A DNA stretch of 64,000 bases from NCBI RefSeq assembly GCF_034356035.1, contig NZ_CP136423.1, forward strand, positions 3,410,001 through 3,474,000, read 5' to 3'. Source of the DNA: Blautia hydrogenotrophica DSM 10507. GTDB taxonomy: Bacteria > Bacillota > Clostridia > Lachnospirales > Lachnospiraceae. Below the pieces are notes generated by a model. It saw nothing but the letters and a program-made list of their open reading frames with translations, ran no database searches and was not told the origin of the DNA. Below are positions 18,590 to 27,362 of the stretch, one piece after another. Both the position numbers and the translations under genes were made by a program. Positions within the stretch are counted from its first letter, which is position 1. Every line of letters begins with the position of its first letter.

Positions 18590-18790
18590 TTGATTAACTA
18601 TAAGCCCCTGTGGATAACGATGAAAAAACAAGGTATTACTACTTATACCTTAATTAACAAATATGAAATTAATCCAAGGACCATAAACAACTTAAAGCAC
18701 AATAAGAGCATAACCATGTTCACTTTAGAACAGCTCTGTGAGATTTTGTCCTGTGAGCCCAACGACGTAATCACATTTACAAAGGATTGA
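18590..18790 (+). CDS. Small XRE/Cro-type helix-turn-helix regulator
   Basis: 66 aa, consisting of one helix-turn-helix domain: GITTYTLINKYEINPRTINNLKHNK, then FTLEQLCEILSCEPNDVI, typical of small Cro/CI-like regulators of the YozG type. It starts at TTG with AGAGGAG 9 nt upstream. Its 3' end overlaps the converging gene by 14 nt. Targets unknown. Confidence 0.75.
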   Translation: MINYKPLWITMKKQGITTYTLINKYEINPRTINNLKHNKSITMFTLEQLCEILSCEPNDVITFTKD

Positions 18791-19085
18791 CTCCATCAAT
18801 CCAGTTTTGTGTGTTCATAATCCCCAAAGATAGTGCGAGATTCTCATCTTCAAAAAATGGTTTTAGGGAGACACTGTGCCCCGCTCTTACCCTGACTGGG
18901 ACAGACATAATATAGTACGGTGTCACTCTGGGATAGTTCGCCCTTTTATAAGATGAGCCTTTCACTATCCAATTATATTGTGAATTCTTTTTTACCAGAT
19001 GTCCATCCATAAAATTCAATAGTTTTACATACAAAGTGGAGTAGATTACGCAAAGAATGTGCATACAAAGATCATTCTTGTCCAC
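18777..19085 (-). CDS. Hypothetical protein, possibly a fragment
   Basis: 102-aa frame starting at GTG. Not recognised. Residues RANYPRVTPYYIMSVPVRV look like globular sequence, but there is no clear ribosome site and the region is full of repeats. It may be a relic. Confidence 0.3.
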   Translation of the reverse strand: MDKNDLCMHILCVIYSTLYVKLLNFMDGHLVKKNSQYNWIVKGSSYKRANYPRVTPYYIMSVPVRVRAGHSVSLKPFFEDENLALSLGIMNTQNWIDGVNPL

Positions 19086-19154
19086 ACAGTATTATCCTGC
19101 CAAGTGTTTTTACATGAAATTAGAATGATTACTGCGAACGACAGCGGCAGCTCT

Positions 19155-19187
19155 GTTACTGTTCACTCGTGGTTCGTGAGCAGTAAC
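19155..19187. repeat. Short hairpin GTTACTG...CAGTAAC, copy 2
   Basis: A 12-bp stem with one G-T pair and a loop of about 9 nt; related to the hairpin at 18534. The stretch 19086-19447 has no gene. Confidence 0.5.
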
Positions 19188-19447
19188 ACGCTTCGCGATG
19201 CACACAAACTGCTGTAAACAGCGGTTGATGCGAGTATGCCTCGGGATTTTTATACAAAATGTACAAAAACGCCTTGCGGGATATTGAAGAACTGAACTGT
19301 AACGCAGATCTGTCCATTTTATTTTTTGATGGCATTTTCTCTGGAAAAAGAAAAAAAATTATGATATTATGAGCGAGGGAGAAAAATCATCAAAATCATT
19401 CATATCGACTAAAAAGTAACAGACCAAGGAGATTTTATTTCCTTGGT

Positions 19448-19590
19448 TTTTTTATGTTATAAGAAAAACATTATCGTGCTAAAGCGCGAAAGTTCTTTTC
19501 CTATACACAAACGCTCCGCTAAGGAGATGCACGTCGTAATGAGAAATTTCACCGAAAAACGGTTTGCGGCGGAAATGAAAAGTTGCTGAC
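19448..19590 (-). repeat. Dispersed repeat R1, copy d (opposite orientation)
   Basis: Read on the minus strand it shows CCGCCGCAA, GTGCATCTCCTTAGCGGAGC and the terminal TATAGGAAAAG hairpin, in the same order as copies a, b and e. It lies directly upstream of the beta-propeller gene, so it may sit in that gene's leader. Confidence 0.7.
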
Positions 19591-19663
19591 GCAACCCGCC
19601 GATTCCCCTTATAAACACATTTTAAGTGTATAAAACAATACTAGAAACTGAAGGAGAAAAATC

Positions 19664-21415
19664 ATGAAACACAGAAATCATCACAGAAAACGTCTGCTGC
19701 TCAAAAGTATTTTGATCGCCGCAGAAATCCTCTGTATCTTGGCCATTGCTATTTGCTGCATTCGTGAGCAGCCGAGGAAGTCACTCGGAAAAGCCGCCGC
19801 TCAAATGGAGATACCAGAGATCGCTGTGAGTCCTCCGGTTTCCAAAGAACCACAAGCCCCTAAGACGGCGCCCAAAAAAGAAATCCGTTTCGAACCTCAC
19901 TGCGTCCCTTCAACGATTCCTGAAAATATGATCAGCAGTACTGAAATAGAGGTCGACGGCACTGTCCTCGAAAATATAGATGAATACACCCCTGACTCAG
20001 AAATCACCTTCGGATTAGGAAAAGACTATACAAAAACGGAAGGAATCGTCACCTTCCGTGGCAATAATTTCAGAGACAATGCCGTCTATGGTACTGCCGA
20101 GATGAAAAATTACACTCTGACTGGTAAATGGTCTCACAACACAGGCTCCCTCACTTCCGGTTCTGATTCCTGGAGTGGAAGCGGCTGGACCGGACAGCCT
20201 CTTATGAGCAAATGGCCAAAAGAGATGAAGCAGCATATGAATATGTATGACTGGGCAAAAGAAAAAGATGATCTTGTGGAAGTCATCTATGCCTGTATGG
20301 ACGGCTATGTTTACTTCCTTGATCTGGAATCCGGCGAACCTACCCGTGAATCTCTGAATCTAGGCTATACCTTCAAAGGCTCCGGCGCATTGGACCCCCG
20401 CGGATATCCCATTTTATATGTGGGAGCTGGTTATAACAGCAATCTGGGCACCGCCAAAGTCTTTGTCATCAATCTCCTGGACTGCAGTACTATGTATACC
20501 TTTGGAGATAACGATACTTTTTCACAGAGAGGAAGTCTTAGCTTTTTTGACTCCTCCCCTCTGGTAGACGCTGACACGGACACTTTGATCTACCCGGGAG
20601 AAAACGGAATCCTCTATTTGATCAAGTTGAATACTGCTTACAATCAGACAGCCGGTACCCTGTCCATAGCCCCAGGAAGAACCGTAAAATGGCGCTATTC
20701 AGGAGCTCGTTCCAATACCCAAAACTATTGGCTGGGAATGGAAGACAGCGCCGCCGTGTACAAAAGCCATCTGTTCATCGCAGATAACGGCGGACACCTT
20801 ATGTGCCTAAATCTGAATACTCTGCACCTAGTCTGGGTACAGGACATTCTCGACGACTCGAACTCTACACCAGTTCTCTCCGTGGAAAATGAGCGTCTTT
20901 ATCTGTATGTCAGCACCTCCTTCCATCTCGGATGGAGAAGCAGCGGTACAGCTCCTGTTCCCATATGGAAAATTGATGCGGAAACCGGCGAAATCCTCTG
21001 GCAGACGGAATACGAATGCCATTCGGAAGAAGGGGTATCCGGCGGTGTTCAATCCACGATCGCGACTGGAACTAATAGCCTGTCCGACTATATCTATGTC
21101 ACTGTCTCCAAGACAGAAAATAATGCAGCCGGCGTCCTGGCCTGCTTAAAAAAGGACTCCGGAGAAATCGCCTGGGAACACAAAGCTGGATATGCCTGGT
21201 CTTCCCCGGTATGCGTATATAATACCGACGGTACTGGAAAAGTCCTATATTGCAGCAGCGATGGAAATGTATACCTGCTGGATGGAATCACGGGTCAATT
21301 ACACAGTACTCTTTCCCTGAGTGAAGGAGTAATTGAAGCCACCCCAGCAGTCTACAACAATTGCGCAGTCGTGGGTACCAGGGACTGTAAAATTTGGGGA
21401 ATTGAGCTAGGATAG
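19664..21415 (+). CDS. PQQ-binding-like beta-propeller repeat protein, membrane anchored
   Basis: 583 aa. The basic N-terminus and one hydrophobic segment (residues 14-28) suggest a signal anchor, followed by a proline-rich linker. From about residue 120 there are repeated blades with the W/G signatures of PQQ-like (BamB-like) propellers, e.g. GYVYFLDLESGEPT, GGHLMCLNLNTLHLVW, VYLLDGITGQLHS. The protein is probably extracytoplasmic and binds or scaffolds; enzyme activity cannot be assumed. Strong AAGGAGAAAAATC ribosome site. Single gene ended by a clear terminator. Confidence 0.85.
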   Translation: MKHRNHHRKRLLLKSILIAAEILCILAIAICCIREQPRKSLGKAAAQMEIPEIAVSPPVSKEPQAPKTAPKKEIRFEPHCVPSTIPENMISSTEIEVDGTVLENIDEYTPDSEITFGLGKDYTKTEGIVTFRGNNFRDNAVYGTAEMKNYTLTGKWSHNTGSLTSGSDSWSGSGWTGQPLMSKWPKEMKQHMNMYDWAKEKDDLVEVIYACMDGYVYFLDLESGEPTRESLNLGYTFKGSGALDPRGYPILYVGAGYNSNLGTAKVFVINLLDCSTMYTFGDNDTFSQRGSLSFFDSSPLVDADTDTLIYPGENGILYLIKLNTAYNQTAGTLSIAPGRTVKWRYSGARSNTQNYWLGMEDSAAVYKSHLFIADNGGHLMCLNLNTLHLVWVQDILDDSNSTPVLSVENERLYLYVSTSFHLGWRSSGTAPVPIWKIDAETGEILWQTEYECHSEEGVSGGVQSTIATGTNSLSDYIYVTVSKTENNAAGVLACLKKDSGEIAWEHKAGYAWSSPVCVYNTDGTGKVLYCSSDGNVYLLDGITGQLHSTLSLSEGVIEATPAVYNNCAVVGTRDCKIWGIELG

Positions 21416-21424
21416 CTTTCTCAC

Positions 21425-21462
21425 AGGATATTGGCGTCTGAAAACGTCAATATCCTGTTTTT
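21425..21462 (+). terminator. Rho-independent terminator of the propeller gene
   Basis: A 13-bp stem (21425-21437 with 21444-21456, one G-T pair) followed by GTTTTTC. It also lies at the 3' end of the converging alarmone synthetase gene. Confidence 0.85.
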
Positions 21463-22115
21463 CATCCTTTCATCGTCTCCTGCTCAATTCTCTTTCGAAG
21501 CTCAATCATTTTGCTGTCCATCTGAGCCATCACATCTGAATAACCACAGATCTCCTTGCGAATGGCCTCGACCTCCCCTGCATTTTTCTTATAACACATC
21601 TGATAGTCCAGTTCCGCCCAATAATCCATCGCAAACGACCGGATTTGAATTTCTGCCCGCACATATTCCACCGTTTCATAATAGGCAACGGGAACCTCAA
21701 CAATCAAATGAATACTCTGATACCCGGACCGTTTCGGCTTCGCCACATAATCTTTTTCCTTTAAAATCTTAATATCCTTCTGTCCACGAACAGCATCGGC
21801 CACACGATAAATATCGTCTCTGAAAAAGCAGATTGCGCGAACCCCTACGATGTCATTTAGACCATTGACCACACAGTTACCATTCAGTTCTAAACCTTTC
21901 TTCTCTATTTTCTTGCGTATACTCTCAACAGTTTTAATTCTGCCTGTAATCTTTTGGACGACCGGCCTTTTCAAATCTTTCTTTAAGTCCGCATCAATCA
22001 ACCTTAACTTACACAGCAGACTGTCCATCACATATTGGTATCTGGACATCATGTGCGCACTCTCATGGCATTCTCTCATCTGCTTTAATTTCTTATTATT
22101 TTTCTTTCTTCCCAT
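21462..22115 (-). CDS. Small alarmone synthetase (RelA/SpoT domain, GTP pyrophosphokinase)
   Basis: 217 aa, synthetase domain only, with no HD hydrolase, TGS or ACT domain. Conserved features: NGLNDIVGVRAICFFRDDIYRVAD (D and R of the GTP/ATP site), KPKRSGYQSIHLIVEVP (G-loop YQSIH) and VRAEIQIRSFAMDYWAELDYQ (EIQIRS). It makes (p)ppGpp from ATP and GDP/GTP in the cytoplasm. The length and lack of other domains match RelP/RelQ-type enzymes. Monocistronic. Confidence 0.9.
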   Translation of the reverse strand: MGRKKNNKKLKQMRECHESAHMMSRYQYVMDSLLCKLRLIDADLKKDLKRPVVQKITGRIKTVESIRKKIEKKGLELNGNCVVNGLNDIVGVRAICFFRDDIYRVADAVRGQKDIKILKEKDYVAKPKRSGYQSIHLIVEVPVAYYETVEYVRAEIQIRSFAMDYWAELDYQMCYKKNAGEVEAIRKEICGYSDVMAQMDSKMIELRKRIEQETMKG

Positions 22116-22446
22116 TGTTCACCTTATGACTTTTTCAGCAGTCAATACCGCTTATCATCCCTTCTGCAACCGATGATACCTCTTTCTACACCAGATCTTA
22201 TACGTAATGTAAGCTCACCGCAATCATCCGTTTGTAAATCTTATGAAAAATTCTTGTAAAAATGGGGCACTCTCCATTACGAGCCTTCACCGCTGCGTAT
22301 ATTTTTCTTTACTCCTTCTTACTGTCTCAGGAATTTCACAGTATTCGTCAGTCTATATGAAATTTATCCCTCAAAACTTTCTTATATTTACACTATTTTA
22401 TCCCAATTTTTAAATTTTCATATTTTTTTATACGTTTACTCGAATT
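22116..22446. other. Gene-free AT-rich stretch
   Basis: Upstream region of the alarmone synthetase and downstream region of the broken methyltransferase. No ORF, repeat or recognised RNA was seen. Confidence 0.5.
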
Positions 22447-23069
22447 TTACTTTTTAGCTACTGTTAAATAACTGGACTTGTTTATTTTTTGATACTGGAT
22501 GTCCCGAAACCCATTCTGTCTCAAAAAGCTTATTATTTCTCTTCGAGAATATATTTTTACGTCACCCTCGCTGCTAAAAGGAAGAAATATATTCATTAAC
22601 TGACGAACAGGAAATGGTTTCACAAAATCAGCCAATAATAAATATCCATCCTTCTGCAATACTCTATAAAATTCCTCAATCGCTCGCTGTGGTTCTGGGT
22701 AATGATGAAAACTGTCCGTACATATCAGTACATCAAATTCTGCATTTTCGAATGGCAAATGTTCAGCATCGCCAAGATATAACTTTACATTAGCCATCCT
22801 TTTTTCTTCCGCCTGTTTTAACATTTCTTGTGAAATATCAATCCCGCATAATGAAGCAGTGGGATATCGTTTTCTGATAGCACTCAAAATTTCACCTGTA
22901 CCGCATCCCACATCAAGTACACTGGAAAATCGTAAGGCAGCTAATGTATTTATAATGTATTTATAATGTCTTGATATAAATTCCTTGCGTGTTTTCCATT
23001 TTTATCCGTATCATAGGTTTTGGCCTGCATATTAAAAGTATTCTCTGATAACTTTTTATAATCTGTCAT
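22447..23069 (-). pseudogene. Class I SAM methyltransferase, frameshifted by an 11-bp tandem duplication
   Basis: Two frames together give one methyltransferase of about 203 aa. The N-terminal part (MTDYKKLSENTFNMQAKTYD..., from ATG 23069 with GGGAGAAG upstream) stops right after NTL. The rest resumes in another frame with AALRFSSVLDVGCGTGEIL (SAM motif I), then LCGIDIS and DVLICTDSFHHYPEP. Removing one of two adjacent TGTATTTATAA units (22945-22966) restores a continuous frame exactly. It is third in an operon after AbrB-type and DUF998 genes. Could be a recent mutation, a phase-variable tract or a sequencing artefact. Confidence 0.85.
22945..22966. repeat. 11-bp tandem duplication (TGTATTTATAA x2)
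   Basis: Two perfect adjacent copies inside the methyltransferase coding sequence; the extra 11 bp shift the frame. Confidence 0.9.
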
Positions 23070-23085
23070 ATTCTTCTCCCATCTT

Positions 23086-23703
23086 TCATTTTTCAAATAA
23101 CGCCAGACACCCCAAGGGGAGGTACATAAATAATAAAGATAATCTTTGCCATAAACCCTCAAATGCTAAAAATGTATTCTTGCAATTAGGTTTATCTCCC
23201 ATAACAAAGCACGAAAAACATAATAGTGCTAATATGAAACACCCAATGCTGAAAATTGAAAATTTGATATTGTTTCTTTTATACGTATAAATCCCCAATA
23301 GAAGCGGCGCAAATGTCAAGCACGTAAATCCGATAACAGAACCATAACCATGTATTTTTTCGGAAAGACTATTCAGACTTTTTCCTTCTCCTACAGAGAA
23401 TAAGCCTGAAAGGATACAGCCACCGATTGCATAAACCAGCAATATGACAAAAAGGATTACTGCAATCAGCCTTGAACCCTCCGAGACAATCGCATATACC
23501 TTAAAATTAGTTACTGCTAACGTAATTCCAAAGACTACTAACCATGTATTATACACACTGTGCAACGGTACTTTGCTATTTCCAAGAACACTCATAACCT
23601 GTGTCAAATGATTATATCCTTTATATGCAGGAGCTAAGGTAAAAGGAATAAGTAAATCCAAAATGAAAACGATCGGTAAGATAAGCATTACGTTATTTTT
23701 CAT
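23086..23703 (-). CDS. DUF998 family integral membrane protein
   Basis: 205 aa with about six hydrophobic helices. The opening LLIPFTLAPAYKGYNHLTQVMSVLG and the internal VGEGKSLNSLSEKIHGYGSVIGF are characteristic of DUF998 membrane proteins. The start overlaps the AbrB-type gene by 11 nt (ATG within its last codons), indicating translational coupling. Function unknown; the family is often next to regulators. Confidence 0.85.
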   Translation of the reverse strand: MKNNVMLILPIVFILDLLIPFTLAPAYKGYNHLTQVMSVLGNSKVPLHSVYNTWLVVFGITLAVTNFKVYAIVSEGSRLIAVILFVILLVYAIGGCILSGLFSVGEGKSLNSLSEKIHGYGSVIGFTCLTFAPLLLGIYTYKRNNIKFSIFSIGCFILALLCFSCFVMGDKPNCKNTFLAFEGLWQRLSLLFMYLPLGCLALFEK

Positions 23704-23935
23704 CCTCTATGCCGTTGCTTAATTTACCAAGACCTTTCAATATTTTCACAGCTAAATCTTTCATAACGTCTGCCTTCACAATAGCGATTCCTTGTGCTTC
23801 GTCTCCCAACACTAATAAGGTGTCTCCTGCCTTAATGTCAAAAATCTGCCGTGCTTCTTTGGGAATAACAATTTGTCCTTTTTCTCCCACTTTAACCGTT
23901 CCAAATATGTGCTGTCCTTTTTTCATCGACATCAT
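23693..23935 (-). CDS. AbrB/MazE/SpoVT-type DNA-binding protein
   Basis: 80 aa. Swapped-hairpin DNA-binding domain: GTVKVGEKGQIVIPKEARQIFDIKAGDTLLVLGDE. The start at 23935 has GGAG 5 nt upstream (23932 is equally possible); the longer frame up to 24043 adds a non-conserved leader. First gene of an operon with DUF998 and the broken methyltransferase, which it probably regulates. Confidence 0.88.
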   Translation of the reverse strand: MMSMKKGQHIFGTVKVGEKGQIVIPKEARQIFDIKAGDTLLVLGDEAQGIAIVKADVMKDLAVKILKGLGKLSNGIEDEK

Positions 23936-24187
23936 TACATCTCCAATCCTACTTTTTATTTTAGTCATACTTTTCATACTTGTAAGAAAAACATAACAGA
24001 AAGAATGTAATTTGTCAAATTTAAGGAAACGTCTCCCCGTCAAAAAGATACATTTCTTATGGATTTACAGCAGAATATTGAAAAATGGCCACAGGCTGGT
24101 ATCCCTTTTGCACAGACAATTTACACCCTTCTTTTCGAATCTTCCCTTCGTTTACTATACGTCCATTCACAAATCCTTCGGCCTCCT

Positions 24188-25513
24188 TTATAAAACAGAG
24201 ATTTGGCGAAACATTTCTCTTTTTCCGGCAGCAGCTGCCGCCGCACTTGCAGCTATATGGCTAATCAGCACCGCGCCCCATATTCCATTCAATCCCAGAC
24301 CCAGATAATTAAAAAACCACGCAAGAGGCATTCTGACAATCATATAATAAAAGACCATCAGCAGCATACTTTTGATTGGCTTTCCCAAACCATTCAATGT
24401 TCCGAGAAAACAATTCGTAACAGTATTTAAGACATAGCCTACGCTCACAATCATAAAATACCCGGCTACAATCTCGGCGATTTCTCCATTCTTCAGGAAT
24501 AATCCAGACAATGGTTTTGAAAATCCCACAACGATCGCAGAGAGTACAGTCAAAAGGACAATTCCTATTTTCATAGAATATTTCAGATAATCCTTCTCCC
24601 TGTCGCTTCTTTTGGCTCCGGCACACTGCCCAATAATATTAGTCAATACCATATTCAGGGCCATTGCAGGATAGAAAAGTATAATCTCTAATTTTCCGGT
24701 AATCCCATAAGCTGCAATCGCAGTGATACCGGTCCAGCTGACCAGTGAAGTCAAAAAACCGGTGCTGACTGCCGGTATGCTCTGCTGAAAAACGGAAGGA
24801 ACTGCTTTGGCGATAATCTCACCAACCATACGTTTCTCAAATTTTGCAGCTCGAAAACGAAAGACCTTCTTTCGCGCAATATAGACCAGCATAAACAGCA
24901 GACAAATACTTTGCGACAGCAAAGTGGCAATAGCCGCTCCCCTAAACCCGATGCTCTTTATAAAGATGGGGTCTAAAACTGCATTCAACACCGTGCACAC
25001 GAGCATTGCCGCCATCTGGAAAACTGCATTTCCAAAACTGCGGAGCACTGCCGTAAAGTAACAATACAAGTATACGGTCACATATCCCAAAAGATAGATA
25101 AACAGATAGTCCTTCGCCATCTCCCAGGTCTCATCCGGTGTATTCAAAACACGTAACAGCCAAGGCAGCGACAGCTCCAAGAGCAAGGTTACAGACACGG
25201 AAAACACCACCGCTACAACCAAAGACGTGGAGATCACTCTCTCCACAGCCCCCTCATCCTTAGCTCCGATCGCCTGGGACACCAAAATTGCCACTCCATT
25301 TGTCGCTCCCATTGCTATGGAATTCAATATCAGAATAATCGGTGTGGAACTGGTCAGCGCCGCGTATGCGTTTTCTCCCAGCAAATTTCCTATCCATAAG
25401 CTGTCAACCACGTTATAAGCCATATTCAAAAACAACGCCGCCATAACCGGCAAAAACATAAACCAAAAACATTTTGGGGTACTTCCATTTACAAAATCCA
25501 TTTTCATGTTCAT
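24188..25513 (-). CDS. MATE family efflux transporter
   Basis: 441 aa with about 12 membrane helices. MATE hallmarks include LFLNMAYNVVDSLWIGNLLGENAYAAL, VSQAIGAKDEG and a repeat half with NIIGQCAGAKRSDRE. Probably exports cationic drugs or metabolites using an ion gradient. The start at 25513 is chosen because GGAGG lies 8 nt upstream; earlier in-frame ATGs fall inside the operator. It lies downstream of a TetR gene with operators in front of both genes, so drug-inducible control is likely. Confidence 0.9.
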   Translation of the reverse strand: MNMKMDFVNGSTPKCFWFMFLPVMAALFLNMAYNVVDSLWIGNLLGENAYAALTSSTPIILILNSIAMGATNGVAILVSQAIGAKDEGAVERVISTSLVVAVVFSVSVTLLLELSLPWLLRVLNTPDETWEMAKDYLFIYLLGYVTVYLYCYFTAVLRSFGNAVFQMAAMLVCTVLNAVLDPIFIKSIGFRGAAIATLLSQSICLLFMLVYIARKKVFRFRAAKFEKRMVGEIIAKAVPSVFQQSIPAVSTGFLTSLVSWTGITAIAAYGITGKLEIILFYPAMALNMVLTNIIGQCAGAKRSDREKDYLKYSMKIGIVLLTVLSAIVVGFSKPLSGLFLKNGEIAEIVAGYFMIVSVGYVLNTVTNCFLGTLNGLGKPIKSMLLMVFYYMIVRMPLAWFFNYLGLGLNGIWGAVLISHIAASAAAAAAGKREMFRQISVL

Positions 25514-25528
25514 TATCATTGCCTCCAT

Positions 25529-25547
25529 ATGAATGAATTTCATTCAT
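25529..25547. promoter_or_regulatory. TetR-type operator before the MATE gene
   Basis: ATGAATGAA-T-TTCATTCAT is a perfect 9-bp inverted repeat around one base, 15 nt upstream of the MATE start. It resembles the site at 26250 in the tetR promoter (shared ATGAAT/ATTCAT half-sites). Confidence 0.8.
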
Positions 25548-25563
25548 TATTAGATTTAAACTT

Positions 25564-25582
25564 ATCCCCGTTTTAAACGGGG
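25564..25582. other. Hairpin between tetR-type and MATE genes
   Basis: TCCCCGTTT-T-AAACGGGGA forms a strong 9-bp stem; a T-run follows on the plus strand only. Could attenuate read-through, but the polarity is opposite to the genes. Confidence 0.4.
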
Positions 25583-25620
25583 ATTTTTATCACGTGACGA
25601 TTTAAAAGGGGAATACATCT

Positions 25621-26193
25621 CTAAGCCAAATTCAGCATTCTAAGCAGAAATTCCTTGATCTTTATAACTCGCTCCCCGCCGCTTATTGACTGGTCTAACA
25701 ATATACCCAATTGACCATATACACAGAAGGACGCAGCTACGTGAGTGTCCATAGGTTCAATCTCCTTTTTCTCGACCGCTCTATCCAAAAGTTGTTCTAT
25801 GACTGGAAGCATCTTTTCGCATATTTTCATCGACAGCTGTTGATGTGTCTTCGCTCCTTCTTCTCCGTGACAGACTTTATAATAAAAATTATCGTCCTTT
25901 TCCACATCGAGAAAAGTAGGCATTTCACAGATCATCTGTTTTAAAGAATATTCTGATTCCAACATTCCCCTTGTCAGCTGAGCAGCCTGCATCTTTGCAT
26001 ACTGGTCCAAAGCCGAGTCAAAAATCATTTCTTTCGACGAAAAGTAACGGTAACACAGCCCCTGCGCCACTCCCATTTCCCTTGCAATATCTGTGATAGA
26101 AGTCTTTTCATACCCCTTCTCATAAAACAGCTTCATAGCCGTGTCCAAAATTTCCTGCCGACGCACCTCTGGTTCCTTAGTGATTCGCGACAT
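25621..26193 (-). CDS. TetR/AcrR family regulator
   Basis: 190 aa. N-terminal helix-turn-helix: RRQEILDTAMKLFYEKGYEKTSITDIAREMGVAQGLCYRYFSSKE; the C-terminal ligand-binding domain is divergent as usual. It is encoded upstream of the MATE pump on the same strand. The sequence has related palindromes at its own promoter and before the pump, so it most likely represses both and is released by a pump substrate (inference). Confidence 0.92.
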   Translation of the reverse strand: MSRITKEPEVRRQEILDTAMKLFYEKGYEKTSITDIAREMGVAQGLCYRYFSSKEMIFDSALDQYAKMQAAQLTRGMLESEYSLKQMICEMPTFLDVEKDDNFYYKVCHGEEGAKTHQQLSMKICEKMLPVIEQLLDRAVEKKEIEPMDTHVAASFCVYGQLGILLDQSISGGERVIKIKEFLLRMLNLA

Positions 26194-26222
26194 AGGTATC
26201 CCTCCTCTCTGAGCTCACAAAA

Positions 26223-26266
26223 ACTATAACATAACGTACTGCTTTTGTCAATGAATAATATTCATT
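26223..26266 (-). promoter_or_regulatory. tetR-type gene promoter overlapped by its operator
   Basis: Minus strand TTGACA (26251-26246), 17-nt spacer, TATAGT (26228-26223). The palindrome AATGAATA-A-TATTCATT (26250-26266) overlaps the -35 box, the expected place for autorepression. Confidence 0.85.
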
Positions 26267-26447
26267 CACTTTTGCTTATGTAATAATCCACGTAGCCTAC
26301 AGTGACCAGGTAAAATTCAAACCGTCCGAAATCACGGACTTTTGATTATCCACATAAAAATACTTTCGGCCCCTCCTCACCGAAGACTATCTCTGCTCTA
26401 TTCCACAGATTTTTCGCCGGCGGGGAGCGACTTCCATAGTTTTCAAT

Positions 26448-27335
26448 TTACACAAATATCTGTAAAAACTCCTTTATTTTCTTTGGAGTACGGCCTGTGA
26501 TTCGGGTATTCATGAACATTTCCTTTTCGTTGTGTGCCGCGCGCAAAATTTTTTTTCTTTTTTCCAGGTATCCATTGCTTATGTAATAATTACATGTGAC
26601 AAAGGCCCTGTCACTTTCCAGTAGGATTTGAATTACATGCAAAACCTTTTCAATATTTCTCGACAATGCCTTAAATGAATCCACATAAAAGGCATCTTGC
26701 TTTCCACCCACAACCTCTCTTATCGTTTCTTCCAGATATTCATCAAATTCCAGTGTAAACCCATCGCATATCACTTTTTGTATCTTTGGCTCTGTCCGCA
26801 TCTCTTCCTCAGTCAAAACCCTTTTTTTCTCTTCTTGAATTTTATCAAATCCCCACTCACTTTCCTCTAGCAAGGCAATTTTAGACAATACAGTCCAAGC
26901 CAACGGATACTTACATTTGGCAGCTTCATAGACATCCTCATATACCGTGTTTTGTGCCTCCTGTATCAGTGCACGCAGTTCACAGTCAGAAAAGTATCTG
27001 ATGGCCTCTGCTGTCAATTCTCTTATCTTTTTATCCGACAGCGGCTCTGGCATCTTAAAATCCTTACAGTTCACACTGGCTGCAACTTCCAGCATACTGT
27101 TTCTAATTCCTGCAACCACCAATTCTCTGATTCCTTTTTCCGCATAAGGCTCATAAAACAGTGCTTCCTCCTTCGTTGTAAACAAAATCGTCTCCCTGTA
27201 CTCTTCTTCCTCCCATCTGGCCAGCAGACTGCACAACCTATTTTTTATATCCTCTGCAATCCTTTGGCGAAATCGAAACCTCACCTCTTCTAATCCTTCA
27301 TTCAGCAAACTATCCAAATATTTCTGAATCATCAT
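26448..27335 (-). CDS. Uncharacterised protein, second gene of a two-gene unit
   Basis: 295 aa, not recognised. Soluble, mainly helical, rich in Glu/Lys/Arg (RFRFRQRIAEDIKNRL; SDKKIRELTAEAIRYFSDCELRAL), with no signal peptide or membrane segment. It starts 28 nt after the upstream gene with a GGGAGGAG site, so the two are surely co-transcribed. The pair has no recognised enzymatic motif. Confidence 0.7.
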   Translation of the reverse strand: MMIQKYLDSLLNEGLEEVRFRFRQRIAEDIKNRLCSLLARWEEEEYRETILFTTKEEALFYEPYAEKGIRELVVAGIRNSMLEVAASVNCKDFKMPEPLSDKKIRELTAEAIRYFSDCELRALIQEAQNTVYEDVYEAAKCKYPLAWTVLSKIALLEESEWGFDKIQEEKKRVLTEEEMRTEPKIQKVICDGFTLEFDEYLEETIREVVGGKQDAFYVDSFKALSRNIEKVLHVIQILLESDRAFVTCNYYISNGYLEKRKKILRAAHNEKEMFMNTRITGRTPKKIKEFLQIFV

Positions 27336-27362
27336 ACATTATCTCCTCCCAACAGATTTCTT

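Noticed and set aside
22945..22966. Programmed ribosomal frameshifting as the explanation for the split methyltransferase
   Set aside because: There is no slippery heptamer and the exact tandem 11-bp unit accounts for the shift.
24058..24192. 44-codon plus-strand frame (MDLQQNIEKWPQAGIPF...)
   Set aside because: No ribosome site, overlaps the end of the MATE gene on the other strand, no family recognised; at most a relic.
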